Assembly: GCA_001931905.2 (NCBI GenBank)
Contig: MSJI02000662.1
Location: 1-50,803, forward strand
DNA length: 50,803 nucleotides
Direction of reading: 5' to 3'
Source: Cladosporium sp. IMV 00045
Lineage: Eukaryota; Ascomycota; Dothideomycetes; Cladosporiales; Cladosporiaceae
The notes under the pieces are model-generated. The model saw nothing but the letters and a program-made list of their open reading frames with translations. It did not search any database and was not told the DNA's origin. The position numbers were made by a program, and so were the translations under genes. Of this stretch, positions 41,589 to 50,803 are shown one piece after another. How positions within the stretch are numbered: position 1 is the first letter of the stretch; each line of letters begins with the position of its first letter.

Positions 41589-44500
41589 TCTTGCTTGCGA
41601 AGTTGGAAGTTGGGGAAAGAGTAGAATTATGCCTTGAAGAGAGCTCGATACGATTGCATGAACCTATGGTCAAGGGTCGCTCACGTGGGTCTGGACTGTT
41701 GAATGTCAGGGTCAGGTAATAAATGCTACTGTCTTTTTCCGCGCGCCATCGGCAGTTATCAAGTCTGATCCATGGTCCCTACTGAATTAGATGATCGATC
41801 AAGGATGCAGATGGTAGGCATGTCAAGTTTTTCCCTGGTCCCACCGTAGCGAAATGTCGAAGGATTTCATTAACTTCGGTGTGGCAGGGCAGACAATCCG
41901 GTGTCTGATTCATGCCACAATTTGGCAAGCATATGGTAATTCCGTTCGATGAAACCACGTGCGACTTGTTCTTTGGAGTATTCTTCACTATTACCTGATT
42001 CTCATTTGTACCTATACCTTGTCACCAAGTGTTCGTTGGAAGCGATCGCTCCCCCGTTTAGCCACATGACGAAGCCGAATCCTTCACGCACCGCACCACA
42101 CTGCATTGATCAAGCAACCGTCATCGACAAGTAACGGACGCACGTCTGGTGGTGATAATCTCATGCCTTGCCTGTTGACGTTTGTGGGACAGCTCACACA
42201 CTCTCTCGAGAGCATATTAGGGAAGGCTTGTCCTTCTCTCATTCCCTCAGTTCAGCCTGGGCGACATAAATCTCTGATTCCCTCTGCCACCCAGTGTCCT
42301 ACCACCAAGGTGCGATCATGAGAGCCAATGCAACCATCTTCCTTCCAAACCTGTCAGCCATCGCCGGCGTCTTCATGATATGAAAAGCATTATCTCTAGC
42401 AACAGGCTCGCCACATCCGGTCATTGTTGTCATCTCAGAGTCCATGTCGCCAGCCTTTCAACGTGGGGATGTCTGCCTGGTATGGAATCGCAGCGAGGTC
42501 GTGAACGTAGGCGACATCCCAGTGGTCTGGTTTCAACGCCGAGATCTTCCCATGGTACGTGGAGCGGTCACGAGTCGTTGGAAGATGGAAGAGGAGACCA
42601 ACGGCAATGCTGAGTAAGCTCTTTGTCTCCAGTCTGCCATCGAATGACATCTGACTTTCGTGAGGCAACATATTCTGATCAAAGACGACAACAACGAGGT
42701 AGAAGATCGCTTTTTCTACCAGCGTGCGTGGGCCTACGTGAAGCGAAGCGAGATCATAGACCAGCCATTGGTTGGCCGCCAATACTGTTCCAGGAGACTA
42801 TACGGTTACTGCTCGCATCTTTGAGAGATTCAGCTTGACGGCCCTGCAGAGCCATGAAATAGGAATGAAGGTCTTTCGTCTTTCAAACCAACATGTACTC
42901 TCGAAACCGAAGTCGCTTCCCGTGTGCTTCTGTCCTCGTCTCGATCATCTCATGTTTGCGACTTGTGCAGCTTGATCTCATGAGGAATGACCCTCGGGAG
43001 CTTGTAGTCATCCTGTCATGCAATTGGCTGAAGCAAAATCAGCATGCTCCGACATCGTATGGAAAGGGGTTGTTTACGATTCATGAGGAAAGAATGCGTA
43101 TGCTTACTGATCGCGGACTCGTTGGCGCGAATCTCTGGTTCCGGTCGGCTTCCGATATCTCTCGTGAATGTTTGAAACAGTAGGGTCGAAGTTCGAATCT
43201 CATCGCCATGGCACAGCGCATTGAGTCCCAATGTCACGGAGGTGCAAGAGATGTCTGTTCGTTTGAGATACCCGCAACGTCTCAAGAGCGTCAAGAGAGC
43301 GTCTTCACGGACGAAGTACGCGAGCAGCGAAAAGTCCAGCTGCAAGTAGAGGTGTATGCACATGTACCTCATGTACGGAGACTAAATTGGCCATGACGCA
43401 GAAAATGGATTGATGAATGGGCTTCCAATGAGCTTCTCGGTAGGGTTAGGGTTGGGTTAAAGTATATCCCGACATTGTCACTGTGAGATATTGCACACCG
43501 CACCGGATACGTTTTGAAATGCCTCGAATAACAACACGAAGCACAGAGAGTTCATCGTAAAGCAAAGAGCACAGAGGCAAACCGACCGTGGCTGACCTTG
43601 CTTCCCTACGCCAGGACAACCAACAGTCCCATCAAAATACTGTCCAGCAACCCAAATCTGACCTCACACACACACACTTCACCCGTCTCCCCTCAAATCC
43701 CTCCCAAAACAACCAACAAAAGGCCCATTCTCTCGGCAAACCACATCCGCGCAGAACACAGCGCACGCGTCCCTTGCGTGAGCTCGCCGTGCAGCCGTAC
43801 AAGGTGCCCAGGCAGTGTAACTGCGTGTACATGTATGTGTGACTAGCATTCGTAAGCCGCCTTCCTCCAAAACCGCAAACCGCAGGTTTCACCGCACGCA
43901 GACGAGAGGCTGGATGAGGATGATCCGAAGCCCACTGATGCATCGTGCGTATCATTGCCCCCCATCCACCTACCCTACCTGAGGTACCTACACGTACCCT
44001 ATCCATGCGCGGGCTGGCAGGACAAATCAGCTCAGGGGTAAGGTTACATGCAGCTTTGCAGCAGTACAAAGGTACCGATTGTTTCGGGGCCAGCCACTCG
44101 GGGAGTTATGTGTCTTGTGGGCGCCTGCGTGGGGAGATCTTTGTTTCGGTTCTTGAGTGGCGAGTGGAAAGTGAATGGTAACCGTGAGAAGGGCGAGTTG
44201 CGAGATAAGGAAAGCGATAGTTTTGAGAAGATGATGTTGATGTTATTGATCGCAGCCGACGAGCCAGTGTGAGATTAAGTGAGGGTTCTTGTTATACATA
44301 GTCCTGTATCCTATGCCTCTGCCTCCGCCGCGCCGGAAAATCGACCATGCGAACGCACGAGGTGACCAAGCAACGACGACAAGCTGGGAGCTATCTAACA
44401 ACAACAAGCAACACAAGATGCAGCAGATTTTGTTTGTTTGTTTCCATCGCCGTTGATCCCACAGCAAAAGTCTCGTTCCCATCACACACACTCCAGCTTC

Positions 44501-44749
44501 ATTAGTTGGAAACGAGATTGATGTCTTCAAGTTTCAAAAAAGAGAAAAGGAAAAAAAGAAAAAAGACCAAAAGAAGACGCCGCCGGCCTGGCTGATGTAT
44601 CGAAACAAGCCTGCTACAGTCCGCCCTTCAAGATGGTTGAGAGAATAAGAAAAGAGGTTTTCGCTGGAGAGTGAGAGGAAAAGACGTGTGGTCGTGTCGT
44701 GTCTGAAGGCGTAATTTGAAAGAGATAGAGATTAGTCTCTTCAAGACGC
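41589..44749. other. Gene-poor stretch, about 3.2 kb
   Basis: No supported gene. Two minus-strand frames of 115 and 118 codons (42435-42782, 43016-43372) have ATG starts and moderate protein-like content but no recognisable domain or join. It holds a telomere-like TTAGGG block (43441-43459), a short CA repeat (43665-43677) and an A-rich purine tract (44533-44576) near the 3' end of the GPI-protein gene. Confidence 0.45.
43441..43459 (+). repeat. Short telomere-like TTAGGG block
   Basis: TAGGGTTAGGGTTGGGTTA gives two good TTAGGG units and one degenerate unit inside the window. It is too short to be a telomere; it may be a TBF1/telobox-type protein site or an interstitial remnant. Confidence 0.6.
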
Positions 44750-45381
44750 TTACAGAAGGGCGACGAGACCGAAGATGGCGAGCATGCCAGCGCCAGCGGT
44801 GAGCTGGGAAGCGGCGCCCTCGAAAGGAGCGGCGGGCTCGCTGGTGCTCTCGGTGGGAGCACCGGTGCCGGAGGGCTGGACAGGAGCAGCAGTGGTGCCG
44901 TTGGAAGAGGGGTAGGGGGCAACAGGCGCAGCCGGGGTCTCAGGGGTCTCGGGGACGGGGGCAGCCTCGGTGGGCTCCTCGACCGGGGCGGAGGAGGGAG
45001 CGACGGGAGCGACGGGAGCAGAGGTCTCGCAGTCGTGGCAGACGGAGACGACGGAAGAGGTGGCGGGCTTGGTGACGGTGCAACCTTGGGAGTGATGTTA
45101 GCCGATGTTCATGTGATTGAATTCGGACTGCCTCGAGTGAACAGAAGCAGCTCAAGACAAATAGACTTACCACCGGGGCAGTTGGTGATGGTGAGGGTGG
45201 TGGCCTCGGAGACGGTGTAGGTCTCGCCGGCGTGGGTGATCTCGGTGGGCTCCGGGCAGTAGGTGGTGTAGGCGGTGACGACCTCAGTCACGTAGGCGGG
45301 GCCAGTGCCGTTCTTGGGGGCGACAGAGGCGGTGGCAACGCCAGCCAGAGTGGCGGCGGCGACGGCAGCAGTGAAACGCAT
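44750..45381 (-). CDS. GPI-anchored cell-wall protein
   Basis: Exons 45381-45171 and 45084-44750, with an 86-bp intron (GTAAGT..CAAG), give 181 aa. A signal peptide (1-19) is followed by a conserved wall-protein segment: [20 protein letters not shown], then [24 protein letters not shown], with paired cysteines, as in CCG-6-type and other fungal glycoproteins. A long Pro/Ala/Val/Ser/Thr stalk comes next. The C-terminus is a GPI signal: small residues (EGAASQ) before a hydrophobic tail ([17 protein letters not shown]). It is probably O-glycosylated and linked to the wall or membrane, with a structural role. The splice restores the CPGGC motif. Codon use is highly biased to C and G at third positions, suggesting strong expression. 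Confidence 0.85.
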
Positions 45382-47930
45382 GTTGATATTAGGGAGTTGG
45401 GTTGGTTGTTGTTGGGAGTATTAAGAGGTGTTGTAGTTGTTGTGGTAGTAAAAGCGATCGATTGACTGGTTGACTGACTGCGTGAACGAGTGTGGATGTG
45501 AAGGAGAATCAGGAGCGAGAAGAGACGGAGGAGCAGGGTGGGAGGGCGAGGGCGTATTTAGATAGCAGTTGCCGTGGGTGAGTGAAGGACAGAAAGAGAG
45601 CGAGGGCGTTCGAGACAGCCGCGCTAAACCGCAGGCACTCAGCAGTCACGCCAATCACGGGTGGTGAAAGTGAGTGAAGTGCGTCCGGGCTCGAGGGTTC
45701 TGCGCGTGTAGTGAAACGATGAAACGATATCGAGGCCGTGCGGTGGACTAGCGGCCGGCCTGATTGCTTGGGGATGGAAGGCTAAGGAAGGCTAGGAGGC
45801 CAGGGCACCCTGGTCTGTCTCCAGCCCCGGGATGCTGCTATTGCATTGCTTTTGCCTGTTTGTTGGCGAGCTGCACGCACTATCACCGATATTGATTGGC
45901 ATTGCTGCTACTGTCTGTCATATCGTGCACACTGATGACATGAGAAAAAGGGGGGCTGGTGTTGGCTGACCGTATTCATCGCACACTCAAGCATGCGACA
46001 CAGACGGTCGTTGGACTGCCTGGCATGAAACTCCAATTTCCACTTTATTACCGATTTCAGAGCAACCAAAAAAGAAACAAACACCACCACACAACGCTCG
46101 GGGCCGATCGCAACCGTTTCGTTTCGCTGCTAATCATCCATCAGTCGCACTAGCGAGATGAACCTTTCCAACGGAAGCCACCGGCGTCGCCTCTCCACAA
46201 ACAAAGCGCACAAGTCCACGCGAGCTCGCACGTCCTCCTTCGGTCCCTACGCCGCCCCAGCAAAACCCAATATCCCCAGATGCAACCACGAACGCCACCC
46301 CAACCGACAGCCTCGTGTTCGCCGGCCATAATCCTGCTCTGCATCCCCCGAGACGAGCCAATCTCACTCGCCATAGGTGCGAGATCTTTCTGCTTTCGTC
46401 CAAGCCGCCCTGACAAGGCGCGCGCACGGTCGCCGTCTTCTTGCGCTGACGACGCCTTTTCTTGCTTCTTGTGTCCGTCGAACACTTCTGCCAGACTTTG
46501 CGCTTGAGTGCCTCGACCGCCTCGACTGGCTCGTTGGGCTGTTGGCGAGGTCGTGTGCCTTTCGTTCCTTGCATGCTCGGCCCAGGAACACCCGCGCTTG
46601 CATGCATTGCACTGACCGCAGCCGATCACACACTGGGTAGGGGAAAGGTCGAACGCTCTCTCCATCGCAGCCGATCAATGCAAATGCTGGGGAAATAATT
46701 GTGGGCTCTTTGGGGGTCCCTTCGACACGATGGATCGCTCGAGAACGCATGCCCTTCCATCGGTACCCGCCGATTGCCCACTTGCTTCTTCTCTATTTGG
46801 TAATCGCGAACGGCCGCAATCGCCCTGCCACCCGTCCAATCACCTACCACCTCAACGTCCACGTCACTCATCCAATAGACTCTTGGATCTTGGACTGGCC
46901 CGACTGGGTGTTGGGCGTGTGCCGGCACACGCGGCTGGAAATGCCGAGACCTTGGAGCGCGAACTGCGCGGTTTTTCCCTCTGTGCGCCATGGTTTGGCC
47001 GCGGGCACTCAAGACTCAAGTGTGATGTTAATAATAGCACTTCTGCACTCGAGAAGCAAGACATTCCAATCCAGACAGCAAGAAGGTCTTGCAGGAGCGT
47101 TAGATCCAATGCGGCGTGACGATAATCTCGCCTTGTGCCTCGTTTTTGCTGACTTCGCTTGCTCAGCCCAGCGAGTCGCCACGGCAGCGTCTGCAGAAAG
47201 CCGTCGAAAACGCGGGAAAAAACCGAACCAGAGCTCTTGGGCACTTCTGGGCTCCAAGAGAACATTATGTCGAGTCAGTTACGCAATTCTCGCAATATTG
47301 TCCCTTCCAAGCCAGCCCCCAGTATGATTCTCCACGATCACAGCACAGTTCCTCTCATCATCCACAATCTACAACAATAATCTGCGCTGCCTGTTCCCCT
47401 GTCGCTTCTCCACGCGAATCCATTCTCCACCTCCGCACAACGGCGCGAGTCTGTGCTGAAAGTGGAGATTATCACGATCGGAGCGAAGTTCTAGGCTTTC
47501 CTTGATTGTCTCTTGCTTCCCACCGTTGCGATTGGTGTCTTAATGAAATGATGCAGATCTCCTTTTCGCGGTTCTCATCTCTCGTCGGATCTTGTGTCGC
47601 CGAACGAGAAGAGGTATTTTTGGAGGGAGTCTGATGAGAATATATGCTGCTTGCTCATTTGAATTAATGAGAAGTGTCTCGGCGCTGAAAATTGTCTATG
47701 AGCATTCGCTCGAGCGAGCATTCCCTGACCGCTCTCTGCCCTATCCAGCCAGATCTATACGCTCATCTGTCCGCTAGATACACCGAGTGTCGTCGAGACT
47801 TCCACTCACAGCATCCAGTCTTCAGTCAATCTAGCACAATCGTAGGTCCAAGCGCACACATCCACCTCATCTGACCGCGCACAAACACCTCCCCAAGCAC
47901 AAGCAAACAAGCAAGGGCATCTCTTCTCCC
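45382..47930. other. Gene-free stretch, about 2.5 kb
   Basis: Promoter of the GPI-protein gene on the left; the rest is without a supportable gene. Overlapping open frames of 60-208 codons on both strands (46130-47500) start from non-ATG codons or look like random translation. Confidence 0.45.
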
Positions 47931-48728
47931 CTACAACCTCGCCTTACCAGCGTACAAAACAGGATCCACCTCACTCGTACAGAGAATACAAGTGTCCCTC
48001 AGCGCCGGCAGGCGATCCCGGTGATTGACGGCCTGGTAGTCCTCGCTGGCCAGCATGTCCATGAAATGCGCGAAGCTCGGGTAATGTGCCAGAGCGACCT
48101 CGTCCCATCCCTCCTCCTGCGAGCCTGCATCGTCTTTCCCGCCAGCGACGACTTTGCCGACGATCTTGGCCAGCCCGCCGCGCCGCGACCCGATGCTCTC
48201 CGCGAACGCTTTGCCGTACCGCTTGTAGCTTTCGTGCGCTTCCTGGCCCGGCTTGAAAGCGAGTAGGTTCAGCATGCTGACGGGCGTGGAAGCGCCGGCG
48301 GGGTTGGTCCATTGAAGCAGTTCGGGCGTTGCTTCGAGGCCTTGCGGCGAGGTGGCGAGTTTCGGTCCTGACGTGAGAGACGTGAGCTGCGGTGCAGAGT
48401 CGGGAGGGGCGTTGAGGAGGTTGTGGTTTCGCTCTGAGAAACCTTTCACGATGCTGCTGGGTATGCCGGCCGTGATGCTCCAGTGCGCTGACACCCAGTC
48501 GCGCGTGAGGTAGGTTTCTGGCAGGGGAGAGGAGTGCAGTGTGATTATGACCAGGTCCCATTCTGAGCTGAGGAGGCGCTCGCTAGAGGGGTTTTCGGGC
48601 TTGACGATCCATCGCAGGGCATGGGAGATGACTAGCGGGTTGAAGGAGATGGATTTCAGAGCGCGGAGGTAGGAGTTGATTGTGGAGTTTGGGGAGAGGG
48701 CGACGAGGTGGACGGTTGCGAGGGGCAT
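47931..48728 (-). CDS. Uncharacterised protein with DUF1330-like C-terminal domain
   Basis: A 265-residue single-exon protein. The C-terminal half (about 145-255: VSMLNLLAFKPG, SYKRYGKAFAESIG, WDEVALAHYPSFAHFMDMLASEDYQAVNHRDRLPAL) matches the dimeric alpha/beta-barrel (ferredoxin-like) pattern of DUF1330/EthD-type proteins, including the typical FMDMLASEDYQ helix. The N-terminal half (ATVHLVALSP, WDLVIITL, WSITAGIP) has similar strand patterns and may be a second, diverged barrel. No signal peptide or membrane segment. Activity is unknown. It faces MSH2 across a 430-bp shared upstream region. Confidence 0.75.
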   Translation of the reverse strand: MPLATVHLVALSPNSTINSYLRALKSISFNPLVISHALRWIVKPENPSSERLLSSEWDLVIITLHSSPLPETYLTRDWVSAHWSITAGIPSSIVKGFSERNHNLLNAPPDSAPQLTSLTSGPKLATSPQGLEATPELLQWTNPAGASTPVSMLNLLAFKPGQEAHESYKRYGKAFAESIGSRRGGLAKIVGKVVAGGKDDAGSQEEGWDEVALAHYPSFAHFMDMLASEDYQAVNHRDRLPALRDTCILCTSEVDPVLYAGKARL

Positions 48729-49158
48729 GGTTGGGTGGTATAATTTGATTTTGAGTAAAATGTATTATGGTACTTTTCGTCTTCTTGAGACGATTTTACG
48801 ATTTATACCTTCTGTTCTTAGCTGTATCGAATAACGCATTATGATGCATACGATTTGGAGAGCTCGACGGGATGCCTCGGCTACATGTACTTTGTGTGCC
48901 GAAAGAGGCACGAATTGAGGACGGCCTCAGGCGCTCAGGACCTTCAAAGCTCTCTACGCGATTGACGCGACTTCGCGTGTCTGGGAGTTTTGAACTTCGC
49001 CTTTTGTTGAATTAATCATTCAAACTATATACACACCACTCTCGCTATATTACGACGCCACGAAATTGCATTAAAATCGAGAAAATTCCGATCAAAATAA
49101 AGGAGTCTTCATCGCACTTGTATTTGGCAGAGACCAAGCCCACAGCATCACAAACAAG
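48729..49158. other. Bidirectional promoter, DUF1330-like gene / MSH2
   Basis: Short divergent region holding three MCB-like elements (48956-48978). Confidence 0.5.
48956..48978. promoter_or_regulatory. Cluster of three MCB-like elements upstream of MSH2
   Basis: ACGCGA at 48956 and 48965 and the inverted TCGCGT at 48973 lie within 23 bp, about 180 bp before the MSH2 ATG. They match the ACGCGN core bound by the MBF (Mbp1/Swi6) cell-cycle factor, which drives DNA-replication and mismatch-repair genes at G1/S in yeast. The cluster is seen; MBF control is inferred. Confidence 0.5.
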
Positions 49159-50803
49159 ATGGCATCTCGCCCTGAACTCAAAGTCGACGATGAGGTCGGC
49201 TTCATCAAGACCTTTCACCAATTGGAATCAGACAAAGCCGTCGACACAGTCCGAGTATTCGACCGTGGAGACTGGCTATCAGCACACGGCGAAGATGCAG
49301 TCCTCATCGCAAAGACACAGTACAAGACGACTTCCGTACTAAAGACCCTCGGCAAAAGCCCAGGCCTTCCCTCAGTCACAATGACCATCACAGCATTCCG
49401 CAGCTTCCTGAGAGAAGCAATTTTCAGACTGGGCAAGAGGATAGAAATCCTTCAGTCCTCCGGGCGGAATCAGTGGAAAGTGGCAAAGCAAGCGTCGCCG
49501 GGCAATCTCCAAGACATCGAAGACGAGCTGGGAGGGCACGTCGAGTCCGCGCCCATCATTCTCGCCGTCAAGGTTTCTGCCAAAGCTTCCGAGGCTCGCA
49601 ATGTCGGTGTTTGCTTCGCTGACGCGAGCGTGCGTGAGCTCGGCGTGAGCGAGTTCGCCGACAGCGACATATACTCCAACTTCGAGTCTCTTCTCATCCA
49701 ACTCGGCGTCAAGGAATGTCTGCTGCAATCGGACAGCACGAAGAAAGACCCTGAGTTGCATAAGCTACGTGCGATTGCAGACAACTGCGGCTGTGCCGTT
49801 TCAGAACGCCCAGGAGGCGACTTTGGCAGCCGCGATATCGAGCAGGATCTCACTCGACTGTTGCGGAGCGAAGGTACCGCCAGCACGCTCCCTCAGACTG
49901 ACATGAAACTGGCGATGAATTCGGCCGCCGCGCTGATCAAGTACCTGGGCGTCATGTCTGATCCCACCAATTTTGGCGAGTTCCAGCTCTACCAACACGA
50001 TCTGAGTCAGTACATGAAGCTCGACTCGTCGGCTCTGAAGGCCTTGAACCTCATGCCCGGACCGAAAGATGGCTCAAAGACGATGAACCTCTACGGATTG
50101 CTCAACCACTGCAAAACGCCAGTCGGCAGCCGACTGCTTGCCCAGTGGTTGAAGCAGCCTTTGATGAATTTGGAAGAGATTGAGAGACGACAGCAATTAG
50201 TGGAAGCGTTCGTCAACGACACCGAGCTGCGACAGACGCTTCAGGAAGAGCACCTCCGTTCCATACCCGACCTCTATCGCTTGGCGAAGAAGTTCCAACG
50301 CAAAAAGGCTAATCTCGAGGACGTCGTGCGTGCATATCAGGTTGCTATCCGCATTCCGGATTTCATCGGCACTTTCGAAGGAGTCATGGATGAGCAGCAC
50401 AAAGACGCACTCGACACTGAATACACGAACAAGTTGCAGTCATTCTCCGACAGCTTGCAGAAGCTACAGGAGATGGTTGAGACGACCGTCGACTTGGAAG
50501 CACTGGACAACCATGAGTTTATCATCAAGTCCGAGTTTGACGACAGCCTTCGCATCATCCGCAAGAAGCTCGACACGCTGAGATACAACCTCGAGAAGGA
50601 GCATCGGAAAGCAGGTGACGACCTGAACCAGGACACGGAGAAGAAACTTTTCCTCGAAAACCACAAAACGCACGGCTGGTGTCTCCGCCTGACGAGGAAC
50701 GAAGCCAGCGCGATCCGCAACAAGAAGAACTACCAGGAAATCTCGACGCAGAAAAACGGCGTCTACTTCACGACCACGGCCATGACCCAGATGCGTCGCG
50801 AAT
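49159..50803 (+). CDS. MSH2: DNA mismatch repair protein Msh2 (partial, runs off the end)
   Basis: N-terminal 548 codons of MSH2, the MutS homolog that pairs with MSH6 or MSH3 to recognise mismatches in the nucleus. The open frame is continuous from the ATG at 49159 to the window edge, without an intron. MutS domain I begins at VGFIKTFHQLE. QWKVAKQASPGNLQDIEDEL is the typical MSH2 connector opening, followed by ILAVKVSAKASEARNVGVCFADAS (domain II). LMPGPKDGSKTMNLYGLLNHCKTPVGSRLLAQWLKQP is the hallmark of the domain III lever start. The frame then runs into the clamp region, with HGWCLRLTRNEA near the end. The ATPase domain (Walker A, about residue 680) lies beyond the window. Upstream MCB-like elements fit cell-cycle control. 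Confidence 0.96.
   Translation, partial: MASRPELKVDDEVGFIKTFHQLESDKAVDTVRVFDRGDWLSAHGEDAVLIAKTQYKTTSVLKTLGKSPGLPSVTMTITAFRSFLREAIFRLGKRIEILQSSGRNQWKVAKQASPGNLQDIEDELGGHVESAPIILAVKVSAKASEARNVGVCFADASVRELGVSEFADSDIYSNFESLLIQLGVKECLLQSDSTKKDPELHKLRAIADNCGCAVSERPGGDFGSRDIEQDLTRLLRSEGTASTLPQTDMKLAMNSAAALIKYLGVMSDPTNFGEFQLYQHDLSQYMKLDSSALKALNLMPGPKDGSKTMNLYGLLNHCKTPVGSRLLAQWLKQPLMNLEEIERRQQLVEAFVNDTELRQTLQEEHLRSIPDLYRLAKKFQRKKANLEDVVRAYQVAIRIPDFIGTFEGVMDEQHKDALDTEYTNKLQSFSDSLQKLQEMVETTVDLEALDNHEFIIKSEFDDSLRIIRKKLDTLRYNLEKEHRKAGDDLNQDTEKKLFLENHKTHGWCLRLTRNEASAIRNKKNYQEISTQKNGVYFTTTAMTQMRRE

Noticed and set aside
43186..43205. A GTTCGAATC string resembling a tRNA B box
   Set aside because: The flanking bases do not form a T-stem, and no acceptor or anticodon arm is found upstream.
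42435..43372. Two minus-strand frames (115 and 118 codons)
   Set aside because: They begin with ATG but match no family, and I could not join them with a good intron. Left inside the gene-poor region note.
46134..47327. Overlapping open frames of 120-208 codons on both strands
   Set aside because: They start from TTG/GTG or overlap each other, have no family-like segments, and show the Arg/Ser/Cys-rich look of random translation of GC-rich DNA.

Overview
The window is nuclear DNA from a filamentous ascomycete (Pezizomycotina), most likely a Dothideomycete or close relative. The genes carry short GT-AG introns (about 50-170 bp). They include families typical of this group: an AA9 lytic polysaccharide monooxygenase, a GH128 glucanase on a Ser/Thr stalk, a Bli-3-type flavin oxidoreductase, a Zn2Cys6 regulator and a GPI-anchored wall protein. 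One relic has stop codons that look like repeat-induced point mutation (RIP). Class-level placement is an inference. I see no operons, CRISPR arrays or rRNA, and no tRNA I could support.

Left part (1-18.3 kb): a secreted Cys-rich protein with a TATA box; a PHO89/PHO-4-type phosphate permease with a CACGTG site upstream; a small acidic protein; an AA9 LPMO; an SDR oxidoreductase; a LURP-one-related (LOR) protein with an apparent one-base frame break; a Zn2Cys6 transcription factor; a DCG1-like Asp/Glu/hydantoin racemase; a URE2-type glutathione transferase; and a broken, unrecognised gene.

Middle part (18.7-32.7 kb): TAF12 with a very long polyglutamine region; DIM1 (18S rRNA dimethyltransferase); the WD40 actin regulator AIP1; a degraded ORF with seven in-frame TAA/TAG stops between AIP1 and APN1; the DNA-repair endonuclease APN1; a GPR1/FUN34/YaaH-type transporter; and the GH128 glucanase.

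Right part (35.1 kb to the end): a TM9SF/EMP70 nonaspanin; bli-3; a quinone-oxidoreductase-like MDR enzyme; a small membrane protein; a second, paralogous LOR gene that is also frame-broken; a GPI-anchored wall protein; a DUF1330-like protein; and MSH2, cut by the window end. MSH2 has three MluI-cell-cycle-box-like elements upstream.

Most genes are ordinary housekeeping or cell-surface genes and do not form a pathway cluster. The notable features are the two frame-broken LOR paralogs, the RIP-like relic, several apparent one-base indels (which may be assembly errors), and promoter elements that fit the genes they precede. Several stretches of 1-3 kb (32.7-35.1, 41.6-44.7 and 45.4-47.9 kb) hold nothing I can support as a gene. 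I did not find a convincing new multi-gene system.
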